From Echinococcus granulosus (taxonomy: Eukaryota > Platyhelminthes > Cestoda > Cyclophyllidea > Taeniidae): 16,019 bases of DNA. Under the pieces are notes generated by a model, which made no database searches, was not told the origin of the DNA, and worked only from the letters and a program-made list of their open reading frames with translations. This document shows, piece by piece, positions 1 through 8,555 of this stretch (positions within the stretch are counted from its first letter, which is position 1; each line of letters begins with the position of its first letter). The position numbers and the translations under genes are program-made. The stretch is from NCBI RefSeq assembly GCF_000524195.1, contig NW_020170582.1:2011-18029 (forward strand), in the 5' to 3' direction.

Positions 1-342
1 AAAGTTGGATATTCTTGAAGGAATTATTGAGAAATTACCCCAGCAGACTTAAGTTTCAGTAGAGAATGTCATCCAGAGATATTGCAAATAATCGTCCAAG
101 TGCAACGCGATGCGACTTGCCAAAATATCATCTAGCAACTTCCATATTTCTACTGCGATGCTTAGACACTCACTTAGTAAATGCTCAAAACAATTAGAAT
201 TAATAGCATTTATTTCGCGTTAGAAGAAGGAAAGTACTAGAGGCGAGCTTGCACACCGTCAGCTAGCTCCTCCAAATCCAAGAGAGTTGGAGACTTCTTC
301 ACAAACTCAGTGCAAGCACAAAGAGAGTCTTGGTTTCCGTCT
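1..342. other. left-edge stretch, no supported gene
   Basis: AT-rich sequence with no recognisable domain. A minus-strand reading frame that begins in the neighbouring minisatellite runs down to position 237 here and ends with acidic, leucine-rich residues (LLDLEELADGVQARL). Nothing else stands out. Confidence 0.5.
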
Positions 343-488
343 ACCACAGAGACGGCCATCCCCACCACTGGCCACATTGCGGCACCAGCACAGATGGCCA
401 ACCCCACGACTTGCCACATTGCGGCACCACAGATGGCCAAGCGCACGGCTTCTCTTATTGCGGCACGAGCACAGCCGACCATGCACAC
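237..488 (-). CDS. hypothetical repeat-containing ORF (83 codons), possible exon
   Basis: This minus-strand frame crosses the minisatellite, giving repeated peptides such as RLAICGAAMWQVVGLAI and GLAICAGAAMWPVVGMAV. It then leaves the array into a non-repetitive, acidic C-terminus (SPTLLDLEELADGVQARL) and stops. The first codon of the frame is GTG, with an ATG two codons later, so a real start is not established. A eukaryotic exon entering through the array is possible. I do not recognise the protein. Other frames through the same array are also open, so openness is weak evidence. The non-repetitive tail favours this frame only slightly. Confidence 0.2.
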   Translation of the reverse strand: MCMVGCARAAIREAVRLAICGAAMWQVVGLAICAGAAMWPVVGMAVSVVDGNQDSLCACTEFVKKSPTLLDLEELADGVQARL

Positions 489-504
489 GGCTTCTCACAT
501 TGTG
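343..504. repeat. four-unit minisatellite, 39/42-bp units
   Basis: Four degenerate tandem units lie at 343-381 (39 bp), 382-423 (42 bp), 424-462 (39 bp) and 463-504 (42 bp). Read on the minus strand, each unit starts CRCAAT followed by a variable core, then GGCCATCTGTG or a close variant. All unit lengths are multiples of three, and the length difference is exactly one codon. Three plus frames and two minus frames are free of stops across the whole array. The sixth frame is closed by one TAA at the junction of the last two units. Confidence 0.8.
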
Positions 505-1554
505 GCCAACACCCGAATCCCATTTTCTTTGCAGTCTATCTGCTCCACTTGGTACTGACTTGTGGGCTGAGGTGTGTCACCTTTTATACTATACTCACCA
601 CTTCCATCCAATCCACGTGATGCACGTGCTCATGTACTTTCAGATCGGCATTCACACTTACCGCCCTCTATCATCGCTTTCGTGATTCGCAGTAACCGAA
701 AGTAGTTTGCCACAAATGTATGTAAATATGTATAAGATAATGCATATAATATTAATTTACTTGTGTTAGCTTGTAGGGATGCACTAATTGAACTGCTTAC
801 AGCACGTCAGTGGTTCACATGATTGCATGTCGTAAGCTAATCGCCTTTCTTAGAGATCTTACTTAAAACATGCTTAATCACTGTAACATGCATTGCCAAG
901 TGATTTATTCGTAAGTAGCCTTACTCCTTCTAGATTTGACTTCACAAAACAACATAGTTTGTGTGTTAAATATTAACCCTTATAGGGTAGGTAGCAATGC
1001 AAAAATAGTATAGAGCTCAGAAGCCTTAAGATATCGGTTGGTATTTTTACTTAATGCAATCCTGCTTGTCACCTCCATTGCACTGTTCTGCTGATTTGTG
1101 CATTTCAGTTCTAAGCTATGTTCCGAGACTAGTGGAATGTTTTTAGGCTGTAAAAATTTTGTTTCTCAGTGCTCACAGCTTTTTTTTGTCGGCTGTACAC
1201 TCACCACCATTCCCAAGTATTAGTAACCCTTAAGATAGCTTTAAATCTGACCCTGATGGTTATTACATCTGAAGGCTGCTTATATCAGCTATTGAGCGGC
1301 AGATCGAGCAAAACCTAAGTACAGATTATATCAAATTGTATTTAGGAGCGTTTTTGTACCCGAGCCTCAATAAAACCCTTTTTAATATAAAATCAATTTG
1401 GGTTACTACGAATCTGCTTACCCTTACATATTTCTTTGCATTTCGAATAGAAGCTAGTAAATGTTCACAAAATTATGGACCAACGTAAAAAATTAGCGGC
1501 ACAAAATCACTGAGACATCATCACAGCTTGGAAAGGGAGAGATAGAGAACAGGA
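505..1554. other. AT-rich non-coding stretch
   Basis: Apart from the open frames running out of the minisatellite to about 685, I see no ORF over 60 codons, no domain and no clear repeat. Short oligo-T and AATAAA-type strings occur (for example AATAAA near 1370) but are not tied to any gene. Confidence 0.5.
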
Positions 1555-1749
1555 ATGGAGAGGGTGAGAAGTTTAAGCAGTCTTGCGCTGTTCCTCTTGG
1601 GATCGCTGCCAGAAGAAAAAGACCGACCATTCCAGTGCTTCATGTTACAGGCTTACGGAATGTACCATAACTACCGGGTAGTGTTCAAAGTCGAAAATTC
1701 ACCATGTCATCGATTCTGGTTTGAGAATTGTTGCAAAAAGTGGAAATGA
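1555..1749 (+). CDS. hypothetical small ORF with hydrophobic N-terminus (64 codons)
   Basis: It starts at a real ATG preceded by a purine-rich leader (GAACAGGA). Residues 1-5 are charged (MERVR) and residues 6-18 are hydrophobic (SLSSLALFLLGSL), followed by an acidic and basic stretch. This resembles a short signal peptide. The rest carries four cysteines at residues 28, 51, 59 and 60 and a basic C-terminus (CCKKWK). The spacing CHRFWFENC faintly recalls the second half of a Kunitz domain, but the required cysteine pattern is absent, so I do not call that family. A chance ORF in intergenic DNA is a serious alternative. Confidence 0.2.
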   Translation: MERVRSLSSLALFLLGSLPEEKDRPFQCFMLQAYGMYHNYRVVFKVENSPCHRFWFENCCKKWK

Positions 1750-2340
1750 CTGCACTAAACACTGGGGACGACACTCAAGGCTCTGATACGGACTCCGGGT
1801 AGGTGGGTACATGCAATTCCAGGGCAGGCGCGTAGACCCCTGCGTTAGCTAAATTTTGTGGTAGTGACGGCGGTGGCAACAGAACACCGTGCACCACGTC
1901 AACTACCGATGGTGATTGCTTGCGACGACGCAGGAGACAACGGAATTAGGCCAATGATCCAAAGCCCGATATCACCGAAAAGGTGCCGAAGAGAGATCCG
2001 ACTATCGTACCCCATAAGAGAGAGTCGCTACAACTGCGTACGAGGCATCAAGCTAAAACTTTTATCCCTACGACCACCGTCGAGTAAATAATTGAGTGTA
2101 ACGATAGAAAGAAAGTAGTCACAAACCACTGTGTTCTACTGTCACGACATGTATGACCACTGGTGCATTCCCCTTCATTCTTAAAACATAGGCGTCACAT
2201 ATGTGTGACTCGCAGGCTTAGGCAAAAAATAGTGTTAAAATAGCAATAGTGAAAGTGGAAAGTTAAGTTCAACAAAAGGCAGAAGACAAAACATTCTCTT
2301 GTCTATACCTAGCCACGTGTCCTATGATCTAATAGCCTGA
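1750..2340. other. unassigned stretch with a short GC-richer patch
   Basis: The patch at roughly 1750-2090 is less AT-rich than its surroundings and holds a 77-codon plus-strand frame (1858-2091). That frame begins with a non-ATG codon and shows no recognisable motif. From 2092 to 2340 there is nothing notable. Confidence 0.4.
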
Positions 2341-2532
2341 AACACGAAGAGACCCGTCAGTGTGGCTGCATCATTTGAATGTAGCATTTGTGGTAACTTT
2401 TCACAAATCAAGGATTTCCGCATTCATGAGCGAATGCACTGTGCTAATCTTGTGCAGTTCCACCAATGGTTGATTTATGCGCTGATCGTGCAAAGTGTAT
2501 GTTCACACCACCACTACCAGAAATGCCAATAA
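2341..2532 (+). pseudogene. degenerate C2H2 zinc-finger fragment
   Basis: A frame open from just after TGA (2338-2340) to TAA (2530-2532) has no early ATG. Codons 2374-2439 read FECSICGNFSQIKDFRIHERMH, here split for reading as FECSIC, GNFSQIKDFRI, HERMH. This has the Cys-X2-Cys pair, the conserved Phe after the second Cys and a His-X3-His pair. The gap between second Cys and first His is 11 residues where classical fingers have 12, so one codon appears lost. Downstream residues (CANLVQFHQW) show no second finger. It may be a relic of a zinc-finger gene or of a retroelement zinc-finger region. It may also be chance. Confidence 0.4.
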
Positions 2533-2567
2533 AAATTCGTCTTTTACAATCGTCATCAAGACGTCGA

Positions 2568-2583
2568 CATCATTTAAATGATG
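2568..2583. repeat. 16-bp perfect palindrome
   Basis: CATCATTT is followed directly by its reverse complement AAATGATG. It is a short dyad in otherwise unassigned DNA and could be a protein-binding site or chance. Confidence 0.5.
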
Positions 2584-2989
2584 CTCCGGTGCAAGATTAC
2601 GTGTCACATTGCCGGGCTGTGCCTGCAGTAGATATCCACTGGATCGAATTTGATGCCTTCGTTGCCTGCCATCTTTATTAGGAGCATCATCTGAATTCTT
2701 GATAAATTCATGTGCACGGTACAAAATGAGGCACCACAACTTACGCATGGCATCATTGCTGCTAATGCTGGCAACTGTAGTAGAAGGCAGCATATCTCAT
2801 ATTACATTTGTATGGGTCGACATCCACAACGATTACTCCTGTAGCCACCCCTAGTAAGGTCAAATAGACCACTTTGTGTGAAAACACCTGATGTATGTAC
2901 TAAGGGGAAAGACTAATTACTTATTCCACTGACCTGCAAGTGAAAAATATGTGATTAAAGGTGCCAGAGGCTAAGGGCTAAAATAAGCA
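2584..2989. other. stretch between zinc-finger relic and inverted duplication
   Basis: Short overlapping frames occur on both strands, none with a domain. I could not align this piece convincingly to the reverse complement of the right flank, so I place the outer left edge of the inverted duplication after it. Confidence 0.4.
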
Positions 2990-4092
2990 GTCCGCAGCAG
3001 ATGCAAGTGGAACGGGAGTTAATTCACGGCACAACTAATGCATAGCTCAAAAGGACTAGAGACTTTCAATTTGTGCCAAAGACGAACAACCATTCTCGCA
3101 AGACACCCTATCTCCAAGGCACAGGATAGGTTATGGAGTACGCAATCAAACCGATAAGAAAAAAAATCACTGAGGCTAATTCAAACAAAGGGACTACAGT
3201 GCATCTCAAACATCATCAAAATGTGGAAAAAATAAACATTCACACTTTCAACATAACAAAAATTAGTCAAGTAGATCATTAAACATGGACCAGCTCCTGC
3301 TTAAACTGCCGGCAGAGAAAAGAACAATTTTGGGGATATCAGAGGGTTACCATTCCTTCATTTGACTTGACATAGATCCAAATAATAGACGCCCACACAA
3401 TTGGTATTCAAGACGAGTCAAACAATAGACAGGAAACAAAACTGGGATCGTCGCATTTCCAAAGCGACTTATATAAAATTGCCCTGACCTCATAGGAGGG
3501 CAAGTGAATAATATTGACAGTGACGACTACTCTAGCAACTAATTTGAAGGCAACAGATGGCAGGTTGAAGCAGAGGCGACAGTTATTATTCATCTTAATA
3601 GCAGATATTCACCCAGGCCAGAATCCCCAAAAGCAAATTAGTAGGTGTAGTTAACATTAACCGTAATTAACACAAATCCTCATGATAGAGTCAGCTAGCA
3701 CAAGGTAATCAGGTCAAATTACGCAGCTAACACAACAGCGCTTAGGTGGGACAAGAATAATTGGCACCGACTTTGAGGATGAAGTTAACGAAACTCCACA
3801 TACAACCAAGAGCCTATCCAACATGCTTTTTCAGGGATACAGAAATAGCGTTGACATTTTGGAGATTTTGTAAGGCAGGAGTTACTACCACTGACATTTT
3901 AACGACTGGCCAGAAACGATTTTGACATCCTCCAAAACTCGTAGGAGTATCATCACACATGGAGCAAACACGTGGATTATCAAGATCGAAGAGGACAATA
4001 GACAACCACAACCCTTACACATAGGACCAGAAACATCTTGGATCTATGCAAAGCTATAAACTAGGTGCTACCAACTCTCCAAAACTAAAAGA

Positions 4093-4111
4093 ACACATGC
4101 CACGCATGTGT
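4093..4111. repeat. short hairpin in left arm
   Basis: ACACATGC, a 3-base loop CAC, then GCATGTGT: a perfect 8-bp stem. The right arm at the equivalent place has only GTACGCATGCAC, so the hairpin is specific to this copy. Confidence 0.5.
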
Positions 4112-4283
4112 GAGGTACTAAAATAAATTTTTTTCGAGGTAAAGGGTTGAATAAAGGTGCTAAAGTTCCCTTTTGATTTCGTGCTAAGTCCACAGAACGT
4201 TATGGAAAATAACTAACTGGTCAGATACAAACCACCTTTCTGAGTTTTGTAAACTGGACATTTGTGGATAAATTTAAGGTAGC

Positions 4284-4298
4284 TCATGAATTTCATGA
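4284..4298. repeat. 15-bp palindrome around a central T
   Basis: TCATGAA, T, TTCATGA. It lies close to the left end of the left-arm-only segment and is absent from the right arm. Confidence 0.6.
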
Positions 4299-4358
4299 AC
4301 TAACAAAACAGAACGACGACTACATATCATAAAAAGGTTGCATGCTTGACTTCCTACT

Positions 4359-4382
4359 CCCCGTGTCACATGTGGCACGGGG
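4359..4382. repeat. 24-bp near-perfect palindrome, GC-rich arms
   Basis: CCCCGTG, T, CACATGTG, G, CACGGGG. Eleven of twelve base pairs match, with one T/G mismatch. The centre CACATGTG is itself a perfect palindrome containing the E-box core CATGTG. It stands out from the AT-rich context and lies only in the left arm. Confidence 0.7.
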
Positions 4383-4936
4383 TTAGATATGAACGTTGGG
4401 CGTGCATTGCTGCTTACCTAGGTAGGCGTTTACAATCTAAGCGAAACGTAGGGTTAAGAAAATCTGTGGCTTAACTAAACCAAACTATTTGAGAGCGTGA
4501 AAATTCAGAGCAAATAAAATAATCACTGCGGTGTGAATGTTTAAATGAAAGGCCAATATTTTCTGATGGAAAAAGAAGCAATGCAATGATGTAAATCACT
4601 GTAAAATGAGAAAAACTCATCAGAAATGTCCACAACATCCTTCGCCATTGCAAAGTCTGCTACGACAGCAGTAGCAAAGGTGGCAGGGAGTCCAAATGGA
4701 TCGACATTCACACTTCCCCCTTCGTACACCGCGTATCAAGCCTAAAAGGTAAAAAAGGAATTTTTAATGATGCTACTGGGGCATGCAAAAAGTCCACTAA
4801 AACCACATTCAAATACTCATATTCCTGAAATGCTGTAAGGTTTAATAGCTAATATTTAGGAAAGGAAAACAACCCCCCTTTCAAATATCACTTAAGATAT
4901 GTGCGTCCACTACCCCAATATCCCATTTATAATGTA

Positions 4937-5053
4937 AGTGATTGTCAAGGATAACTTTACGCAACTTATTGCAAGTGCACAATGCAAAAAGTAAAGCACC
5001 CAATAATATAACAAGGCTGAGATAAAAGCACAAAGGTGAAGAGCACAGCCTGC
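4937..5053. repeat. left-arm-only segment of about 120 bp
   Basis: The right arm joins the equivalents of CCCATTTATA and AGTAGGCTTG directly. In the left arm they are about 120 bp apart. The string TAAGT occurs at both edges (near 4935 and 5056), compatible with a short target duplication or with a microhomology-mediated deletion in the other arm. No coding content is recognised. Confidence 0.4.
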
Positions 5054-5931
5054 ATAAGTAGGCTTGAGCCAAATGAGGCTAGCAACTTCAGGCTCAATTG
5101 TCCATTTCCACTTCTCTTTAAGCTTATTTATTAAAGTATGTGGAAAAGTGCGTTGAAGTGAGCTTATTAATATCAAGCTCTGAACGCAGTTTGAAGCCTA
5201 CATGAACAGCAGCAATGCCACCTACACTAAGGGAACTAAAGAAAAGATCGAATGCACATGTCTGAAAAGGGCTGAAAAATGGACCAAGACTTCTAGTTAT
5301 TTCTCACAAGTTGTAGCGGTTAGGCATGCACAAGTTAAGAATAGATAAATATAACAATGATTCAAAATAACGGCATGCTACTTACGGGTCAGAACTGATA
5401 TAGGAGAAGTAAAACGAACCATAATTCGACTTCCAACAAATCAAATGTCTGGAAAAAGTCAGAAATCCCACCTGTCATAAACACCAGCAGCAAGTACGAA
5501 CAAAACCATCAAGAACCATCGCTGCGAACAATTCAGGTGTGTTCATGCATGCCCACGAGCGCCGCCCCCAAGCAAAGCGGGCAAGCCATGACAAATTCAA
5601 GCAAAACGCTTATAAACTAAAAAGATTTTGATACAAAGTGTACAAAAATTGCACTATGACTTTTTTATTCTTTGCATTAATTAGTAAAGCAGTTATTGTA
5701 GGGTTTATTTTGCTAACAATTTTGTTTTTAGCCAAAAAAGCCAAAATGTAAAGTGTGAAATAAAGAGTTTTTTGTTGACTCCAGTAGGCAAAAAGTGAAT
5801 ATTTTTATTTTGCATATACAAAGCTTCTTAGGAGTATCTGGTGTCTCAGGTCAATAATGAATCCGCAATAGACCATACAAGTGTGAAGCACTACTTACAG
5901 CTAACATAGCGTTTGAAAGAGTAAGGAGTCA

Positions 5932-6177
5932 AACTCAAACACAGTATTCGGCCGATACTTGTTTGCGCACCATGATGCAGCACTAAAAGGTACCTCACCA
6001 GTGATTTTCAAAGGTGAGGTTTTGCTTACAGACGCAAGAAAGAATATCATACAATGGCATACACAGCGACAACTTGAAGGGGAAGCAGAGAAGACTGTGC
6101 TTGAAAGACAAAAGGGCTACAGAATGCTTGTGCTGTTTACATGTGCCTCTGAGGGCAAACGAGAGCAATTAGTGTGA
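5932..6177 (+). other. well-conserved ORF-like block shared by both arms, no family recognised
   Basis: A plus-strand frame ending at 6177 reads FKGEVLLTDARKNIIQWH and onward through RQKGYRMLVLFTCAS. The right arm (about 10290-10460, minus) has the matching FEGEVSPTNARKKIIQWH and RQKGYRMLVLFKCTS. The central 170 bp aligns without indels at about 12 percent divergence. However, most differences change the amino acid, and a one-base A-run difference puts the right copy out of frame upstream. I therefore treat it as slowly decaying duplicated DNA and not as a protein under selection. Its family is unknown to me. Confidence 0.35.
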
Positions 6178-6199
6178 ACTTCGTAATAAATTCGACGTC

Positions 6200-6227
6200 A
6201 GGATTCCTAGAGGTAGAGAGGAATCCT
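6200..6227. repeat. hairpin with perfect 9-bp stem in left arm
   Basis: AGGATTCCT at 6200-6208, a 10-base loop, then AGGAATCCT at 6219-6227. One further C-G pair extends it to 6199-6228. The right arm keeps the first half (AGGATTCCTAGAGG) but not the second. Confidence 0.5.
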
Positions 6228-6479
6228 GCATCCGAACCGGCAGAAACTTGTACGGATTTTTGTCAGCTCTCCAAGCAACCCAACGAATTAATCTGTTCAT
6301 TTAAAACTTATGAGAGCTAGAGTGAAGAAAACAAACTAGGAAATAGCTACAAATTAATATCTAATATTACTTATAGTACATAATTTTGACCCCAAACAAA
6401 ATTTTACTGAATATCATATGTCATTTTCTGCGTTTGCATTTGTTGTACATTTTATTAATTGGCATATCTGTAGCGTCCC

Positions 6480-6690
6480 AAAAGTCCCTGAAGACGAAGG
6501 AAGACACAATACTCGGGCAGAATATATACTCAGCGCAGAGAAGGTGTCTGGGCTGCTAGCATGGCCCAAAAGGCCAGACCACTCAACAAGGTACAAGGGC
6601 GCTAAATCAAAGTACAAAACTGGCGCCTCACCAATGCCGAGGGATAAACCACTATCGTATTACATATCGACATGTAAATGTATCTTTTTA
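6480..6690. mobile_element. left-arm-only segment of about 210 bp, unclassified insertion candidate
   Basis: The arms align up to the ATTTTATTAATT anchor (near 6450) and again from about 6750, but this less AT-rich piece has no right-arm partner. It contains a palindrome-like GGCCCAAAAGGCC near 6563. It could be a repeat insertion (a SINE or LTR fragment is conceivable) or sequence lost from the right arm. No diagnostic ends were found. Confidence 0.3.
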
Positions 6691-6968
6691 TAAAAAGATG
6701 ACTTCTTATTGTAAAACACGTTAAAATACACCTTTACAGTTCATTTCTCGCATATATTTGTCTACAAAATTGGGAAAATTTTGATATTGTAATGCATTTC
6801 CCACGTGAATGACTTTGCACAACAGTCACCTTCGTGGAGCTTTGTACTCACGATTTGGCGCAATAACAACTCAAGTGTTGGTGGACTTGGAATACGTTAG
6901 AAGTACTGACAGGGTGAAAGCAACGGATCAACTACTGCTTGTATACATAAGGCAAGTAGGAAAATGGT

Positions 6969-7157
6969 GTGGAAATCGTCAAGGAGGCACCGCTGACAGC
7001 TCCGTCACAAGATTTGTCAGATGTATTCACGATTGTTAGAAGCGTTCTAAAAACAGGGAGTACGAATATTTGCCGAGTGTCATTTACAAACAGTCTGTTA
7101 AGGGTCAACACGGATTATCCAATTCACACCACATACCCACGCAAAGAAGTGATGTGA
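6969..7157 (+). other. ORF-like upstream block shared by both arms
   Basis: The frame reads EIVKEAPLTAPSQDLSD and later SVLKTGSTNIC. The right arm (minus, 9246-9360) reads EIVIETPLTAPSQDFPDD and AFLKTGNTDIC. The two frames agree only after compensating single-base indels and end at different stops. It sits 130-320 bp upstream of the shared TATA box of the kelch-like gene, so it is as likely promoter-flank DNA as coding. Confidence 0.25.
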
Positions 7158-7239
7158 CTACTGGCATGACCCGCAGTTCATGCTGCCCATTAAAAGTATA
7201 AGAACTAAGCCTCAGGTGCCTAAGTGACCTAGGAGGCGA

Positions 7240-7246
7240 TATAAAA
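7240..7246 (+). promoter_or_regulatory. TATA box of the left kelch-like gene copy
   Basis: TATAAAA lies 50 bp upstream of the ATG at 7290. The surrounding core (AGGAGGCGATATAAAACGCC) and most of the leader (GCACAAGCAAAGCA) recur at the same position in the right arm, so this stretch kept its layout in both copies. Confidence 0.5.
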
Positions 7247-7289
7247 CGCCAGTCGAGGCATTTCATTGAAGCACAAGCAAAGCACACAA

Positions 7290-8238
7290 ATGAATACCTC
7301 CAAACACTTGGCACAGGTGTACTCATCTTCTACGCGTTGCACCAATCCCAACGGTTTCTTCAAGGTCGCTTAATGGCTTCTCAGCGCACGACGCATGTGT
7401 GGTCTTGCTTTCATTCTCACGTGTCACAATTCTTCGGCAACCGATGGAGACAATGAGGTATTCAGATGAGAGTGAAAGCTCATCTTTGAGCCACAATTTT
7501 TGCATCTTGTGTGAACAGGGCAAACTAATCGACCTACAAATCACCGTGGGTTGATGGACATAGAATTCATGCTTCGACTTCTAGACAGAGGATGGAAAAC
7601 GAGTGAAGGCACACCGACTGAACGTGGCAGTCGCGTTTTCACTTTTGCTGAAAACATTGGCCTCTCAATGGGGTGTAGTAGTAGTCTAATGGAAGCAGTT
7701 TTCAAAAGGATACATGCATATATCCTCACCTTCACTATACTTTCAGCATTATTGACGCTGTCATCAACTACGAACACACAAGTAGCATCACAATCTCAGC
7801 AGGAAGTGCTACGCAACTCTCGGCTCCTCCACGATCGTCTCCTAGTGTGTGGAATTTTGCAGAACGAGGTATAGAAGGCTCTTTTGAGAGTTGCAACTGG
7901 CCGCCTTCAGAATCCTTCTAGACAATGTTGCAGAAGCTTGGTCGTTGGATAATGTGACGTTGATTCATGAATTGGTGGAACTGTGCATTTTATTGATGAT
8001 GAAACGTTTTGGGAACCTGTGTTTGCAACAAGAGGTACTGGTGCAGACGGCAGCAGAATATTTTGTGATCCTGTTGGAGAAGAAACGGCAAGAAGTCTTG
8101 AGTGAAGAAACCAAATTTCGAGCGATTTCCAAGTGGCTGGATGCAGGATGCAACAAGTGTGATGTGGATGAAAGAGCAAAGGTATTTGCATGGATGATTT
8201 CGAGGATTGACTTGACCAGTCTGTCTCCATTACTTTAA
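7290..8238 (+). pseudogene. BTB/BACK (kelch-like) gene remnant, left copy
   Basis: ATG at 7290 opens MNTSKHLAQVYSSSTRC, which stops at 7371-7373; the right arm has CAA there. Frame 1 resumes at 7453 (MRYSDESESSSLSHNFCILC...GKLIDLQITV), is interrupted at 7546-7590, and continues at 7591 with DGKRVKAHRLNVAVAF, a BTB start. Frame 2 (7688-7921) gives the BTB end: FSIIDAVINYEHTSSITISA...ATQL. A second frame change near 7890 enters the BACK domain (7891-8238): residues 3-12 LAAFRILLDN, 72-84 EETKFRAISKWLD, and the end ISRIDLTSLSP. In this family BTB and BACK scaffold cullin-3 ubiquitin ligases and kelch repeats bind substrate. No kelch repeats follow, and CAG|GTAAGC at 8288 is only a possible donor site. 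The stop and frame changes indicate a pseudogene unless small introns explain them. Confidence 0.75.
7546..7590 (+). other. 42-45 bp segment interrupting the BTB start, insertion or mini-intron
   Basis: Frame 1 reads LQIT before it and DGKRVKAHRL after it, joining neatly in frame as a BTB N-terminus if 45 bp are removed. The segment begins GTGGGT, ends ACAGAG, and contains three in-frame stops. Shifted one base, it reads VDGHRIHAS, resembling the DGKRVKAH that follows, so a local tandem duplication is the competing explanation. Confidence 0.4.
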
Positions 8239-8287
8239 ACCGAATATTGGAAATTTGTAAAAGATTATTCAGAATAGTTTATCACAG

Positions 8288-8293
8288 GTAAGC
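8288..8293 (+). promoter_or_regulatory. possible splice donor after the BACK segment
   Basis: ATCACAG|GTAAGC matches the eukaryotic 5' splice consensus. It follows a 17-codon stop-free run in frame 3 (NRILEICKRLFRIVYHR) that would need another frame change from the BACK ORF. No acceptor or kelch exon was recognised downstream. Confidence 0.2.
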
Positions 8294-8378
8294 ACCGTGA
8301 ATAAGTGCAGAGTTTGAGGGATGTGATTGGTAGGGATACAGCTTTTGTTAGATGAATAATTGATTCATAAAGGCAAAC

Positions 8379-8555
8379 GAAGTGGATAAGGGATGAATGA
8401 CTTTACGATGAATGGATCTAGGTCAGATTGATGGATTAGAGGATGGATGGATGACTAAGTGAATGGATAAATGGTGATGGATGAATGCGAGATTGATAAA
8501 ATGAACACGGAATGGGTGGATGTATGCAGGGGTGCATGAATGCGGATTGAATGTA
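8379..8555. repeat. degenerate GGAT/GAAT tetranucleotide microsatellite
   Basis: Dense, imperfect runs of GGATGGATGGATGA, GAATGGATAAATGG and GATGGATGAATG type. The units are eroded by substitutions and small indels. It fills much of the spacer between the arms, downstream of the BACK segment. Confidence 0.8.

Larger units (their letters stand above)
4270..4866. mobile_element. left-arm-only segment of about 600 bp, possible insertion
   Basis: In the right arm the sequence equivalent to ACATTTGTGGA runs straight into AAACAACCCC. In the left arm these two anchors are separated by about 597 bp. The segment contains two notable dyads (4284-4298 and 4359-4382) but no recognisable protein. Terminal inverted repeats are weak at best (TAAATTTAAGGTAGC at one end against TAAATATTAGCTATTAAA in the complement of the other), and no clear target-site duplication beyond GGA is visible. 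A deletion from the right arm explains the data equally well. Confidence 0.35.
2990..7552 (+). repeat. left arm of large diverged inverted duplication
   Basis: Reading rightward, this arm matches the reverse complement of 8748-13000 in collinear blocks: 3480-4268 with about 11575-12500, 4866-5560 with about 10960-11575, 5830-6480 with about 10000-10720, 6750-6960 with about 9735-9945, and 6975-7552 with 8748-9365. Example anchors are GCAGAGGCGACAG against TAGAGGCGACAG (3575 region), AACAGCAGCAATGCCA (5203 region) and AAAGGGCTACAGAATGCTTG (6110 region). By eye, conserved blocks are roughly 75-90 percent identical. No alignment was computed. The outermost part (2990-3480) is weak. Arm-only segments are listed separately. 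Confidence 0.85.

Noticed and set aside
1555..1749. Kunitz-type inhibitor fragment suggested by CHRFWFENC
   Set aside because: The other conserved cysteines and the GC core of the domain are missing; only a local resemblance remains.
3814..4011. Minus ORF with MCDDTPTSFGGCQ similar to the right-arm plus ORF at 11950-12159 (MCDGTSGRSGGPQ)
   Set aside because: The similarity is explained by the inverted duplication. The frames diverge, differ in length and show no domain, so this is not evidence of a gene.
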